This document shows, in pieces, positions 31,029 to 41,562 of a stretch of 64,000 bases of DNA. Made by a program: the position numbers and the translations under genes. Positions within the stretch are counted from its first letter, which is position 1; every line of letters begins with the position of its first letter. The notes beneath the pieces were generated by a model. The model was not told the DNA's origin and searched no databases. It saw only the letters and a list, made by a program, of their open reading frames with translations. The stretch is from Brachypterus glaber (Eukaryota > Arthropoda > Insecta > Coleoptera > Kateretidae): NCBI GenBank assembly GCA_958510825.1, contig OY294046.1, forward strand, positions 806,001 through 870,000, written 5' to 3'.

Positions 31029-31271
31029 ACAAGCGCCTAAATGCAGCTCTCTGTGCAGGAGTTTGTTTTGGTTTTTTCTTGGTTTGGCCTTTTTTTTTAA
31101 TGAGGGGGCCTTGGTTTATGTTAACGTTGGTTTGGCGTCTGTTTGGACTTTTTTTTTTTGTAAAAATATGTTTTTTATTTAAAATAACATATTGAAATAC
31201 GGCCAGCGCACGTGCGAGCGCATGCGCAGTTGATAAAAACGTTGCATAAAGAGCTGCAAATAGGCGCTCCT
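31029..31271 (+). mobile_element. Family L MITE, copy L2
   Basis: Ends as in L1. The flanks share the perfect 9-bp duplication CTCTTTAAC (31020-31028 and 31272-31280). Duplications of 8-9 bp fit hAT or Mutator-like elements. Confidence 0.87.
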
Positions 31272-31550
31272 CTCTTTAACCAAAGGTCTGAAACCTATAG
31301 ATCCTGAAATTATAGACGGTATTTGCAATCTTTTGCCAAAAAATAAAGGGGATGATTCTGCATCACATAAAAAATCAACAAAAGAACATATTCCCAAAAA
31401 TAAGCCCTTCAAAGAGACATATTGAATGGGGAACAAAAAAAGTACAAAAAAACAACAACAAAAATACAGTTTTGAATGCTGCAGGGCGATTCTTTATTTA
31501 AAACTAAGCAAAAATGTATTCTTCACCGAAACACTTGAATTTAATATTAA

Positions 31551-31685
31551 GGGCCACTTGCACCAAGGATGGTTTAACTTTAAACTTGGATTAAATTGAC
31601 GGCCGACCAATCAGAACGCAGCATTTTTAACTTAAACTCGGTTTAGCTTAGATAATCCCAGACCAAAAATTGGTGCAAGTGACCC
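31551..31685. mobile_element. Family U Harbinger-like MITE, copy U1
   Basis: 135 bp, almost fully palindromic, with GGGCCACTTGCACCA at one end and TGGTGCAAGTGACCC at the other. It is flanked by TAA on both sides. A 3-bp TWA duplication with GGGCC ends is the PIF/Harbinger habit. It is inserted in E5. Confidence 0.88.
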
Positions 31686-31977
31686 TAAATGAGTAATAGC
31701 CTTTTAAAAAGTAACATTTTTGGTGGCACAAACTGATACCTCCTCTTTTACTTCATTTTTATCGAAAACGGTTGCATCCACAGCATTACACTTCAAGACA
31801 TTTTTGATGTATTTTTATTCAAGAAATCCATATTTTTTACAAAATATCCAAAAAAGTTTCACATAAAAAAGCTTAGGACAAGAATGTGTTAACACATATT
31901 ATCCGTCTAGGCACGCCTCTAGCTAGATTAAAAAAATAAATTAACATAAACTTATTACCCTAATTAATACTTGTATA

Positions 31978-32110
31978 CAGGGGCGGATTTATTTCACTTT
32001 AAGGGAGGGGGCATCCATTAGGAAAAAAATTGCGCTTTCGACAAAAATATAATTTTGAAGGTATTTCTATGCTATTATATCTCGCGGGGGGCCCCCCTAA
32101 AACCGCCAAG
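31978..32110 (+). mobile_element. hAT-like MITE nested in E5
   Basis: 133 bp starting CAGGGGCGGATTTATTTC and ending ACCGCCAAG. It is flanked by the perfect 8-bp duplication CTTGTATA (31970-31977 and 32111-32118). The sister E6 has the uninterrupted CTAGTATA-CATGCAAAA site. CAGGG plus 8 bp indicates hAT. Confidence 0.85.
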
Positions 32111-32652
32111 CTTGTATATATGCAAAACCTCATCGCTCAAAGGGTACCAGATACTCTGGTTCGGAGTTATTAATTAAACACCATATTTTTAGTACAATTT
32201 TAAAGGGTTCGTTTCCGGACCTATTTTCCTATGATGACCTTTCATGTATTGTGATTTAGAATCATCCCCTTTATTTTCCGCCAAAAGACTGCGAACACCG
32301 TGTATAAATATTTTTTGAGAATGAAGGGGCAATATTTTGAATTTAGAATTTTGGCGAAGGCGCCAACAAGGCTATGTATAAAGAAGGGCAATTAAAAAAA
32401 AAACATTTTTTTTTAATTTTTCATATGCACTCCTCCTATGTTGTTTCAATTGAAAAACTATGCTTCCATTCCAAATTTCAGGTAACTTGGACATTTTTTG
32501 CCCCCGCCCAACTTAGTTATAATAATGAGGTATTTGTATTGTTTAATTTCTTACATTAATACAGTTTTAAAGACAAGTCGTGAAGATATGTAATGCTACG
32601 TATTCCATTATATACTATTCACAGCAATAATATATTTTTTTCTATACATATG

Positions 32653-33367
32653 CAGGGTCATCAGTTAGTGCCATGACAAAATTTAAGAGGTAATTTTACA
32701 TCCAAAAATACAAACAACAAAATTTTCTATAAAGGTTGGTCAGAAAATGGGAGCTACGGTCCTTTGAAGATGACGTATTGAATGGGGAACAAAAAAGCAC
32801 CAATAAAATTTTAATACTGCAGGGTGATTCTTCATTTAAAACTGAACAAAAAAGTATTTTTCACCAAAACACCTAAATTTAATATTAAAGGAGTAATAGC
32901 CTTTTTAAAAGTAACGTTTTTGTTGACACAAAATGTTACTTCGTCTTACTTGCATTTTTTATGAAAACGGTTGCTACAGTGTATGAAATGTTTTATGTAT
33001 TTTTACTTAAGGAATCCATATTTTTTACAAAAAATCCAAAAAAAGTACACATAAAAAAGTTTGGGGCAAAAATGTGTTAAGCATAATACATTTTTCCGTC
33101 TAGGGACGCCTCTGGATAAATTCAAAAAAATAAATTAACATAAACTTATTGCCCTTATTAATACTAGTATACATGCAAAAGCTCGTCGCTCTAGCTTAAA
33201 GGGTACCAGAGTTATTAATTAAAAGGCCTATTTTTATTACAATTTTAAAGGACCGTAGCTCCATTAGGCCTTATTTGCGGACCAACCTTTATAGGAACTT
33301 TTTTTTTTTTATTTTTCGTCGCAGAATCACCTCTTAAATTTTGACATGCCAGTTATTGATCACCCTG
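32653..33367. mobile_element. Family E relative, copy E6
   Basis: Ends CAGGGTCATCAGTTAGTGCC and GGCATG...TTATTGATCACCCTG, followed by TATA. The arms face each other over about 300 bp (for example TATAAAGGTTGGTC and GACCAACCTTTATA). It is closer to E5 than to E1-E3, and defines a second E subfamily. Confidence 0.75.
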
Positions 33368-33554
33368 TATATATTTTTTTTTCATTCGAGACGGATTTTT
33401 TTTTTGTTTGAGTCTCTAAAAACTGAGCCCTCGATGCTGATATTTTGGCTCGAGCGTCATATTATGTTACCAAGAAACAATTAAGCTATTAGTTCGTCAG
33501 CTCGAGAATAAATAGTATAATAGGTGATATCCTCCATGGCACTGATAACATATT

Positions 33555-34249
33555 ACATCGGCACTTGGTGCTACTAAGTGCCGATGTATTGAAATCTTCG
33601 CCGAAAAGTCAAAATTCTTGACCACGTTTTTTTCACATTTCTCGACGTTTTAGACCATTCTGAGTCGAAATCAGTAAAAAAAAATTTTGCGTCCGTCCGT
33701 CCGTCTGTCTGTCTGGGTGTAAACTCTCTAACTCCATTTCTACATGAGATATCGACTTGCGGTTTTTTGCATATTGTTTCTTATCGTATTCCGAAGAGCT
33801 GATTAGATTTTGGGGGTAAACAATTGGGGGTAAGGGAGTAAAAATAGGGTAAAACTCCTATTTTTAGCGTTTTTTGTTTATAATTAAGGCAATTATTATT
33901 ATATTTGGTTAATTTAGCACTTATATAAAAGATAATTTTAAATTGGTCAAAAAATGTTATAACCAACGTTTTCCTAAAACGCATTGTTTTCGAGATATTG
34001 GCGTTTAAAGCAGTAAAATGTTTTTTTAGCATATTTCACATATTTATAACCCGATTTCAAAAAATTATATTTTAAATAAAAGCTCTTTAAAAAATTTTTA
34101 TTTACAGTTTTTTGCTAGAATATAATGTTTTAAAGATACAGATTTTAAAATCAAACAAAACACCTAGTTTGAAATTTGCAAACTAGATGGCTCTAGTGTA
34201 GAATAATGCCGATGTTTTGACAGGGTGCTTGCAACGTTTCATCTAGTTT
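33555..34249 (+). mobile_element. Family D Helentron/HINE-like element, copy D2
   Basis: Full length. Hairpin ACATCGGCACTTGG...GTGCCGATGT after TT, a GTCCGTCCGTCCGTCTGTC tract near 33693, and the distal motif GTGCCGATGTTTTGACAGGG before CTAGTTTT. The 83-codon minus-strand frame also present in D4 exists only because the DNA is repeated. Confidence 0.75.
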
Positions 34250-34489
34250 TAATTTGCTTATATACTCATCGTGTCGCATTTTGAACGTGATTTTAGGCGC
34301 CAGTTCAATTGGAAGATTGGTAATGACTCACAAGTTATTTCCTTACTGTTAAATGGCAAATTATGCCTATCAAAATTAATGTCTGGTTTAAGAACGAAAA
34401 CATTATTAAATGATGTTTTCGTTCAAATAATGTTTCGTACAAATTTTTTAATTTGTACCTGTACGCAGTGTGTTTTTCTGGGTATAAAT

Positions 34490-34737
34490 CAACGAACTAA
34501 CAACTCTTCTCTCTAAAATACGCATACCGTTAATATAAAGTATCGCCAACATATCGGTTTGTTTGTAAACAAATAGTAGGTATATTCAGGCCTGAACAAT
34601 AAAAATTACCAGTAACTGTTATTGTTGTCTCTGTTAGAACAAAGCTGTGCGAGTAAGACAGACAAATGTTGGCTACGTTTTTGTCAGTTTTTACAAATGA
34701 AATGCCTATTCTAGAGAGAATAGTTATTAGTTCGTTG
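34490..34737 (+). mobile_element. Family B hAT-like MITE, copy B5
   Basis: Full-length copy. The flanks GTATAAAT and ATATAAAT are an 8-bp duplication with one difference. On the minus strand the internal frame is open through the element. Confidence 0.92.
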
Positions 34738-34859
34738 ATATAAATCAAAAGGTTCGGAGAGTTTCCCTGAGGATTTTCAGACCAAAATAAAAATAAGATG
34801 GGTAATCCAATTATTGCCATGTTCCTAATATTGCCACCCCCTCTTAAAATTATTATATA

Positions 34860-35150
34860 CAATGCGGTCCAAAAGTCACCCCCCCCCCTTTTAACTTTTG
34901 AACGAGTTGAGATATCGATTTCAAATTTAGAACTCTTAAATAAGTCAAATTAAACTATCTTTTAGCATATATTTGATATTTTCAGCTCTTAAAATGTGGG
35001 CAGGGGGGCATGGGGGGAACATTTTTTTAAATGGAAAGGGGGGTCGTGTGATACATTATTTTAAAGCTTATAAAATTCTCCATTTAACTCCATATTTTTA
35101 AATAAAAAAAAAAATTGGGTTTAAAATTGGGTTGAAAATGGGTATTAATG
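34860..35150 (+). mobile_element. Family H half copy, H2
   Basis: After TA it starts CAATGCGGTCCAAAAGTC and follows the left arm of H1 through GGGCATGGGGGG and GGTCGTGTGATAC. It then jumps to the inner end of the other arm (AAATGGGTATTAATG). The right terminus is missing. Confidence 0.72.
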
Positions 35151-35214
35151 TATAGCATCTATCATCTCCTAAAATGGCGCTCCAACTATAATTACATTAA
35201 AATAAAAATGTATT

Positions 35215-35600
35215 CAAAACCAACTAATCAATTTTTGTATTTTCTTTTAAAATTAAATTAAGATACCAATGAATCGCGAAATGACAGGTTTGCGTTTTCA
35301 ATTGTTTTTTCCAACATGGCCCTAGTATTTTAAATGTGGCACTCTGTTAGAACAAATTTTACAAAGTTTTGAAGAAATAAAAAATATGGATTTTGAGGCT
35401 GGAGCCTATAGAAACTGACTGGTTATTGAGAAACAGGCAGCAGAGACTATTTTAAATTTATTGACATTTAAATCAAGAAAAATTACAGTGCAGGATAACA
35501 TGATACAGATGCGGCAGTAAAACAGTATGTTTAGTCTCGCAAAAGAGGGAGTAAAATAACGTTTTAGTCCCGGTCGTGCAAAAACGTATTTAAGCAAGAC
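35215..35600 (-). mobile_element. Family I-related remnant, I3
   Basis: GTTTAGTCTCGC, GTAAAATAACGTTTTAGTCC and CGGTCGTGCAAAAACG near 35520-35585 match the right end of I2. Upstream CAATTGTTTTTTCCAACATGG resembles the I2 interior. The element is strongly diverged. Confidence 0.45.
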
Positions 35601-35721
35601 AATTTAACAATTACAGGTTTTTCAAAGAAAATCCCGGATAAAAAACAGCTTATCTTGATTTTTATCTAGTATATGGCCACAAAACAAACGAACCAAGAAC
35701 CAAATAACAAACTAACCTTAA

Positions 35722-35952
35722 ATGAATCTAAAACTTTTGGTACAGATTGTTAAATGTTTGGCAACAATTGGTAAAACAGTTTTGTACGTTTGGGAAAAGG
35801 TATTTTCACAGAAAACGACCGAAAAGATCTTTTCACCATTGACAGAAACGAGTGCACGTAGTGAGAGATTAAATTTGTTGAATGAAGTCGGTCTATTTTT
35901 GTCAGCTTTCGGCAAACTACGAGACGGTCATAAAATTACATTTAAAACCTAA
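35722..35952 (+). CDS. Unrecognised 76-codon open frame
   Basis: A complete ATG-to-TAA frame in less AT-rich, apparently single-copy DNA. The product would be small and mixed hydrophobic/basic, with no signal peptide, motif or family I can name. The opposite strand is also open over the same interval (35718-35915), which weakens the case. Open frames continue in other registers to about 36150. It could be an exon, a decayed gene or chance. Confidence 0.18.
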   Translation: MNLKLLVQIVKCLATIGKTVLYVWEKVFSQKTTEKIFSPLTETSARSERLNLLNEVGLFLSAFGKLRDGHKITFKT

Positions 35953-36258
35953 TCCAATTCATGGCCTCTCCCGTTCAATTTCCCACTCGCATTCACAGAC
36001 CTCTTTGCATTTACGACGAGAAGGCCAAAAGGAATATTGTCGGTGATACAGCAATCCGTACAACACAGTAAAAAATCCGTCTCGAATAAGCGGGAGTACT
36101 TTCTCGTAATATATATATATATATTTACAGTATTATTAATTTGAGCCAATTCACCTCAATGATTATTTATATCGATAAAAAATCTAAAACAGGAAATAAA
36201 ATTAAAATGTTCTTATCAGGCGTACCTATTTCTAGATGCGCTGGTAAGGTATTGCGTT

Positions 36259-36820
36259 GGGGGCGGCGGTAGCTCAGTCGTGAACGCCTCGCTCTAGTAT
36301 TCGAGAGGCCGGGGTTCAATCCTCGGTTGTGGAACAACTTTTTCACAGAAATAAAATACCGTCGTTTCCCCACCACGTTGGTTTGTGCTGCCGAAGATCT
36401 AAGCACACAGTAAAGAAAAAGGTTTGCAGTGGATAATGCCGCATAGCACTCGGACCTGTGATACTACCCGGGCGCACCAAGAGGGAGCAGCAAGGTAGCT
36501 GTCAGGTCTGTTGGCAGAGCTCACTTTAAGGACTTCCAAGCAACCAGGATCTGTACTAAGGCTGCAAGCGAAAATGATCCTTAAGCAGTTTGGCGCCGGT
36601 CCAAGTGCACTGGCAGCCAATAAACTTAAGGATCAAAGCCACTCACTTAGCCAAAAAAGCCGACAAAAACGAGGTTCGGATTCCTCGCTAAACTGTAGGT
36701 CCCGGGGTACAACAACAAAAATCCTCGTTAGAGTAGAAAAACTAGTAACACAGGGGTAGGCAAAAAGGACCATATGGTCTAGTTGCCAGGCTTGACCTGC
36801 CCACCATTACTACTACTACT
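36259..36820 (+). mobile_element. Long tRNA-derived SINE with 13-bp target duplications
   Basis: It is flanked by the perfect duplication AAGGTATTGCGTT (36246-36258 and 36821-36833). The head is tRNA-like: TAGCTCAGTCG is a good box A and GGGTTCAATCC a good box B (about 36269-36323), so RNA polymerase III transcription is plausible. The body of about 480 bp is markedly GC-richer than the surroundings. It ends with CCATATGG and TTGCCAGGC text and a (TAC/ACT)n tail. Short frames in the body (36399-36759) do not match known proteins. At about 560 bp it is long for a SINE. Confidence 0.85.
36262..36333 (+). promoter_or_regulatory. Internal pol III promoter (boxes A and B) of the SINE
   Basis: GGTAGCTCAGTCG and GGGGTTCAATCC are spaced as in a tRNA gene. 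The cloverleaf is imperfect (weak acceptor pairing, GGTTGTGG at the 3' side), so this is a SINE head and not a functional tRNA. Confidence 0.7.
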
Positions 36821-36833
36821 AAGGTATTGCGTT

Positions 36834-37793
36834 TAAAATAATACTTATCTGCTATATCTTCTTTACCTAAAAAATATTATTAGTCAATACCATACCAAAG
36901 TTTAAAAACTTTGCCTATAGGCAAATTTTTATTTATAAATAAAAATTTTTAATAAAATTCTTGATAAATCGTTAAAATAATTAAAAAAATAACGAAAAAT
37001 TGAACTCAAATGGTAACAGTAGACCTCTATACGGACGGATCGACGCGCCCAATCGGACGATTCTTTTCAACATTTAAGTAGTTTTTTTTTAATTTATAAT
37101 TTTTTATTTTGTTTAAAGAAATTTATTTTTTCATGATTATTGGGTCCACGAATCATCGACTTCCAAAAAGGTTTATACAGACTTCCCTGATTTTATAGAT
37201 TATTGGGATTTCCGTTTTTGTTGAGATTTTTGGGATTTTCGAATAGTATTTTCAAAGATTTTCCAAAATTTTTTCACGGACTTCCCTCTTTGTTTGTTTA
37301 TTTCAATATCTAGGCGAGGACTGTCTATGGGTTATAACATATTAAAAACATAACATATTAAAAAAAAATTTAAGATTTTTTGGTTTTTGTCCAACTATTT
37401 AAGGAATCATTCTGTATTTTTAAGAATTTTTATTCCATTATTTCTTTGTACCATAAATTTCAAGTCCACATAATTTCAGTTTTGGAGAAATGCCCAGAAA
37501 GTCTGTATAAAAGCGACAATGTACAATGTACATACGAGATATAATAAAGGAATTATATGGACTTACAAATTTTAAGTGTATTCTACTCTTAAAAACATTA
37601 TTATTATTAATAATATATTAAATAATTCCTGCTTCTAGGCATACTATTGGTGTACAAATATCATTGTTATTTTTTTTTACAATTTATATGGTGTTTTTAC
37701 TTAAGTTTGATCATTGCCAATTCTAGGCCACTACAAAAATAATGTTCTATTCTGTTTTATACAGACCAAAACTCTATGACTCGAACCTCCGCA
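36834..37793. other. Unassigned AT-rich stretch of about 960 bases
   Basis: I see no gene. The part from about 37110 to 37520 has repeated variants of TTTCAAAGATTTTCC-, CTTCCCTGATTTT- and GGGATTTTCG-type words, loosely like the CCCTGATTTT-rich unit at 50.3-51.5 kb, but no clear copy boundaries. Confidence 0.4.
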
Positions 37794-38201
37794 ATGGAGA
37801 TTTCTCCCGTTAGATTAGACAGGGACAAAAGTTCTACCCAAAAAGGATAGAAGACATATATACACTCCCACTTCCACCCAACCAAACAAATTATGTATTT
37901 TTTCTTTGTTGAACAAACACAATATTTACTTGGCGGGCGAAAAGTGTAACTATATTATTTTTATTAAAGAAATTACTGGCGTCATCTAAATTTTAGTAGA
38001 ATTATCTTATTCTACAGATTCACATTAGCTATGTTCGTTCGTGCAGCTCACTGCTACACTTTCCGGCCAACCAAATAAATACTGTATTTTTTGTATGAAA
38101 AACAAATACAGTATTTATTTGGTTGGCTGGAAAGTGTAGCAGAAATTATAGAGATAGGGTAGACGTCTTTTATTTCATAATTCTAGTTGTAGAGAGCTCC
38201 C
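37794..38201 (-). mobile_element. Family G element, copy G2
   Basis: Inverted relative to G1; it starts ATGGAGATTTCTCCCG and ends GTTGTAGAGAGCTCC. It has both internal hairpins. Confidence 0.82.
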
Positions 38202-38752
38202 TTCGAAATCTCTCTAACTCGAACTAATCTCGCGGTCCCTTGCGTTTCGAGTTATAGAGGTTTTACTGTATGTCAACTGAACAGAGTTTGATTTATAGGT
38301 ACTAGAATAACTTGTAATCAGAAAAGGGATAATTCGTTGTAGGTCAACAAATAGAAACATTTCGTTAAAAACCAGTAAAAACGATGACAAAAAAAAAATA
38401 GTAAGGACCGGAAGGTGGTCAAATCCATTTTATTCAACATAATTTGGCTTAAAATGCCCGCTGTGTCATTGTCGGAGGCGTTTTGTTGTTGATTAAAGAA
38501 AAACACCTTCGAACGAATTCTCACATTTCCAATGTAGGAAATTGTAATGATAAGTCGAGTTTTGTGCTCATTGACGTTAAGTTAAGCCGATTCGGTTCCT
38601 GGAAAAATTACCAGCACCCTAGAATTAATCAAACCGTGAAAATAATGTCAAAACACTTGTGAACAAGAAAAAAATGTTTTACTTGGGAATATTAAAAAAA
38701 TATTTTTTTTCAATTTCTGTATCGTAATAATTACATTACCAAACTCAAATTG
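38202..38752. other. Unassigned stretch
   Basis: No gene or repeat copy recognised. Confidence 0.5.
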
Positions 38753-38760
38753 GGTTAATT

Positions 38761-39014
38761 CAACGAACTAAGAACTCTTCTCTCTAGAATACGCATACCG
38801 TTAATATAAAGTATCGCCAACATCTCGGTTTGTTTGTAAACAAATAGTAGGTATATTCAGGCCTGAACAATAACAATTACCAGTAACTGTTATTGTTGTC
38901 TCTCTTAGAACAAAGCTGTGCGAGTAAGACAGACAAATGTATATGTTGACTACGATTTTGTCAGTTTTTACAAATTAAATGCCTATTCTAGAGAGAAGAG
39001 TTATTAGTTCGTTG
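38761..39014 (+). mobile_element. Family B hAT-like MITE, copy B6
   Basis: Full-length copy with the perfect 8-bp duplication GGTTAATT (38753-38760 and 39015-39022). Confidence 0.94.
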
Positions 39015-39044
39015 GGTTAATTAGAGTTTTGACAAAATATGAAA

Positions 39045-39125
39045 TATCTACATCCTTTAATAACGCGAGAAACGGGTTTTGAAGTATGAATTTTGGTCAA
39101 TTTGCGTGACGTATTTTAAGGACGA
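39045..39125 (-). mobile_element. Fragment of the J4-type Harbinger-like element
   Basis: CATCCTTTAATAACGCGAGA, AAGTATGAATTTTGGTC and TTTGCGTGACGTA match the interior and end region of J4. No GGGAACGTTC terminus remains. Confidence 0.5.
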
Positions 39126-39185
39126 CCCCTTTTCAGCTGTTGAGAGGTCTGAGTTATTAAAGTTTTCTTCAAGTAATGTTACTTT

Positions 39186-39292
39186 ACATCGGCACTTAGT
39201 GCTACTAAGAGTGCCGATGTATTGAAATCTTCGCCGAAAAGTCAAAATCTTTGACCACCAAGAGTCGAAATCAGTAAAAAAAATTTGCGTCC

Positions 39293-39336
<44 letters not shown>

Positions 39337-40137
39337 GGGTGTAAACTCTCTAACTCCATTTCTACATGAGATATCGACTTGCGGTTTTTTGCATATTGTT
39401 TCTTATCGTATTTAGAAGAGCTGATTAGATTTTGGGGGTAAACGATTGGGGTGTAAAAATAGGGCAAAACTCCTATTTTTAGCGTTTTTTGTTTATAATT
39501 AAGGCAATTATTATTGTATTTGGTTAATTTAACACTTATATAAAAGATAATTTTAAATTGGTCAAAAAGTCCAAATAACGTTTTTCCAAAACGCATTGTT
39601 TTCGAGATATTGGCGTTTAAAGCAGTAAAGGGTTTTTTAGCATATCTCACATATTTATAACCCGATTTCAAAAAATTTCATTTTAAATGTTTGTTTGTTT
39701 ATTTGTTTAACCTCGTACTATTCTACTTAATTAAGCATCCCCTAAGTCCACGACTTCTGTGGGCTAGTAGTAGAGGGAACCACCGGCTTATACTGACTTT
39801 CGAACCAGTTTATAGGGAGTGTCCGTTTCACTTATCGCCTTCGCCAAATTTAAATTATTATTTAACTGAAAAAGGCAAATCGGCGCCAGTGAGAATCGAA
39901 CTCACGATAGTAGACTTGCTATACATACGCTCTAGCCACTACGCTATGCTCCCATAAAAGCTCTTTTTAAGCCCTATAAAAAATGTTATATACAGTTTTT
40001 TGCTAGAATATAATGTTTTAAAGATACAGAATTTAAAATCAAACAAAACACCTAGTTTGAAATTTGCAAGCTAGATGCATCTAGTGTACAATAGTGCCGA
40101 TGTTTTGACAGGGTGCTTGCAACGTTTCATCTAGTTT
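39186..40137 (+). mobile_element. Family D Helentron/HINE-like element, copy D3, split by a SINE
   Basis: Hairpin end after TT at 39186. A (GTCT)n tract expanded to about 12 units at about 39288-39337. The distal end has GTGCCGATGTTTTGACAGGG and CTAGTTTT. SINE S1 interrupts it at 39689-39953. The 204-codon minus-strand frame at 39057-39671 runs through the tetranucleotide tract and is a repeat artefact. Confidence 0.78.
39689..39953 (-). mobile_element. tRNA-derived SINE, copy S1
   Basis: On the minus strand it starts with a tRNA-like head: GGGAGCATAGCGTAGTGGC as box A region and GAGTTCGATTCTCAC as box B. The body has TGAAACGGACACTCCC and GGTTCCCTCTACTACTAG, and the tail is GGTTAAACAAATAAAC-type. 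The anticodon-loop-like text (ATAGCAA) recalls an alanine tRNA origin, which is tentative. It interrupts D3 between TTTTAAAT and ATAAAAGCTC; any target duplication is very short. S2 is the same family. Confidence 0.82.
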
Positions 40138-40786
40138 TATAATATAAATTATGTATTATTTAAATTATTAATTAGTTAATTAATTAATTAATTAATTATG
40201 GTGGCTGTCTAAAAAAATTGTATGCGCTATGACCGAAACTACTTCTTAGACTCGTTCATTGTCTCGAAGGTTTCTATATTGTTTTTCAATTTTTTTAAAT
40301 TATTGAAAAGTTCAATTAAAAAGTAACTGATTTATAGTATTACGTGAATAACCTGTATTTATTACCTTTTTGAGAAAAAAAAATGTATCTGCGTGAGAAA
40401 ATTCCCAACACTTTCGTTTATGGGCCCTTTTATGGACCCTGCTATTACGTTTACGATCCCATGCATTCTATCCATTGTGGTACTACAATTGTACAATATT
40501 TTGTCAATATTAACATTTTATTACTTAATTTTTGGAAGATCAGGTGTTAGGTACTCACCGACTTTTTTATGGGCTATATAAAATAGCCTATAGGTCTTTT
40601 GCGCGTGACACAATCTTATGTACATTCACCTATTTTTACAATTTGGCATTGTTGTTTATAGAAAAAGTTACATAGCCTTACTTAAATAAATAAAGATGCT
40701 TCTTTCTTAACGTTGATGGTGAATCTGCTGGTATTAAGACAACTTAAGCTAACCTACAATTTTTCATTTTTTCATAGCTTTGGGAC
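40138..40786. other. Unassigned stretch with short (TTAA)n
   Basis: A run of TTAA/TAAT units lies at about 40168-40197. A 62-codon hydrophobic frame (40393-40581) is not recognised. No repeat copy seen. Confidence 0.4.
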
Positions 40787-41076
40787 CCAGGGTCGTAGCT
40801 ATGGAGGGGAGCTTCCCCCACATATCTTAAAATTCAAAAAAGTTGTATATTTCATGGGTTGAAAAAGTTGTAATTTTGAGCAGTAGTGGAATCGTTTTTT
40901 TTTTTAGTCATCAACTTTTTTGTCGAGAGTATAAAAGTTTTAATTTTAGCAGTAGTAAAAACGTTTTTTTTTTTAGTTATCAACTTTTTGCTCAATTGAA
41001 GTTGTAATTTTAGATTAAAAAAGTTGTGATTTTCAACCTTTTGACCTGGGCTATATCTTCTTCGCTACGGCCCTGT
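40787..41076 (+). mobile_element. Family P element, copy P3
   Basis: Ends CAGGGTCGTAGCTATGG and CTTCGCTACGGCCCTG, an imperfect inverted repeat. Internally AGTTGTAATTTT and GTCATCAACTTTTT units alternate in a near-tandem fashion (two or three cycles). Uninterrupted, unlike P2. Non-coding. Confidence 0.7.
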
Positions 41077-41562
41077 ATACCGGGTGTTTTTTTTAACCTG
41101 AAACTTTCAAATATCTCGAATACTATGCATTTTAGAAAAAAAAATGTAAAACAAAAAACGTTTATTTTAATGGGGGAAACAAAATGGCGTATTTATCTTT
41201 TAAGCATATTTACGGTTTCAAGGTAATTTTAAGATCAACTTTGTTTTTTTTTAAATAGAAACATCATATATTTTTTACTGTTATTTAATTTTCATCAAAA
41301 AAACAAAAATCTTTTGTAAAAAACTTTTTTTGATCGGACTTTTAGTTGCAGAGATAACACAGCCACACAAAATTAAAAAAGTTGGCTCTCCGACGGACTT
41401 GTCTAGTAAATTCCTATGTATTTTGAGCCGCTGAATCCGAATCTGAGGTCGGAATTTAAGTGATAGCTCCCGTTTTCAACATAAACTCAAAAACATAACA
41501 TAAACTCAAAAACATATCAAACGAAAAGCAAGTTTTTTGACCAAACATTAAAAATAAATAGA
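41077..41562. other. Unassigned stretch
   Basis: No gene or recognised repeat. Short direct duplication ACATAAACTCAAAAACATA near 41480-41515. Confidence 0.45.

Larger units (their letters stand above)
31313..32302. mobile_element. Family E relative, copy E5, with two nested MITEs
   Basis: TA-flanked foldback. The left end has GACGGTATTTGCAATCTTTT and AATAAAGGGGATGATTCT, mirrored at the right by AGAATCATCCCCTTTATTTT and AACACCGTG. The arms keep the E themes (AAAGGGTACCAGA, GAAAACGGTTGC) but are strongly diverged from E1. U1 (31551-31685) and a hAT-like MITE (31978-32110) lie inside. Confidence 0.7.

Noticed and set aside
36262..36333. Genuine tRNA gene
   Set aside because: Boxes A and B are good, but acceptor pairing is poor and the segment is the head of a 562-bp insertion with target duplications, so it is a SINE.
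39057..39671. Longest open frame in the window, 204 codons on the minus strand
   Set aside because: It runs through the D3 Helentron-like element and its (GTCT)n tract. Parts of the same frame reappear in other D copies with stops, so it follows DNA repetition, not protein selection.
39884..39953. tRNA gene on the minus strand
   Set aside because: The same sequence heads S2 and S3 and has poor acceptor pairing; it is the SINE head.
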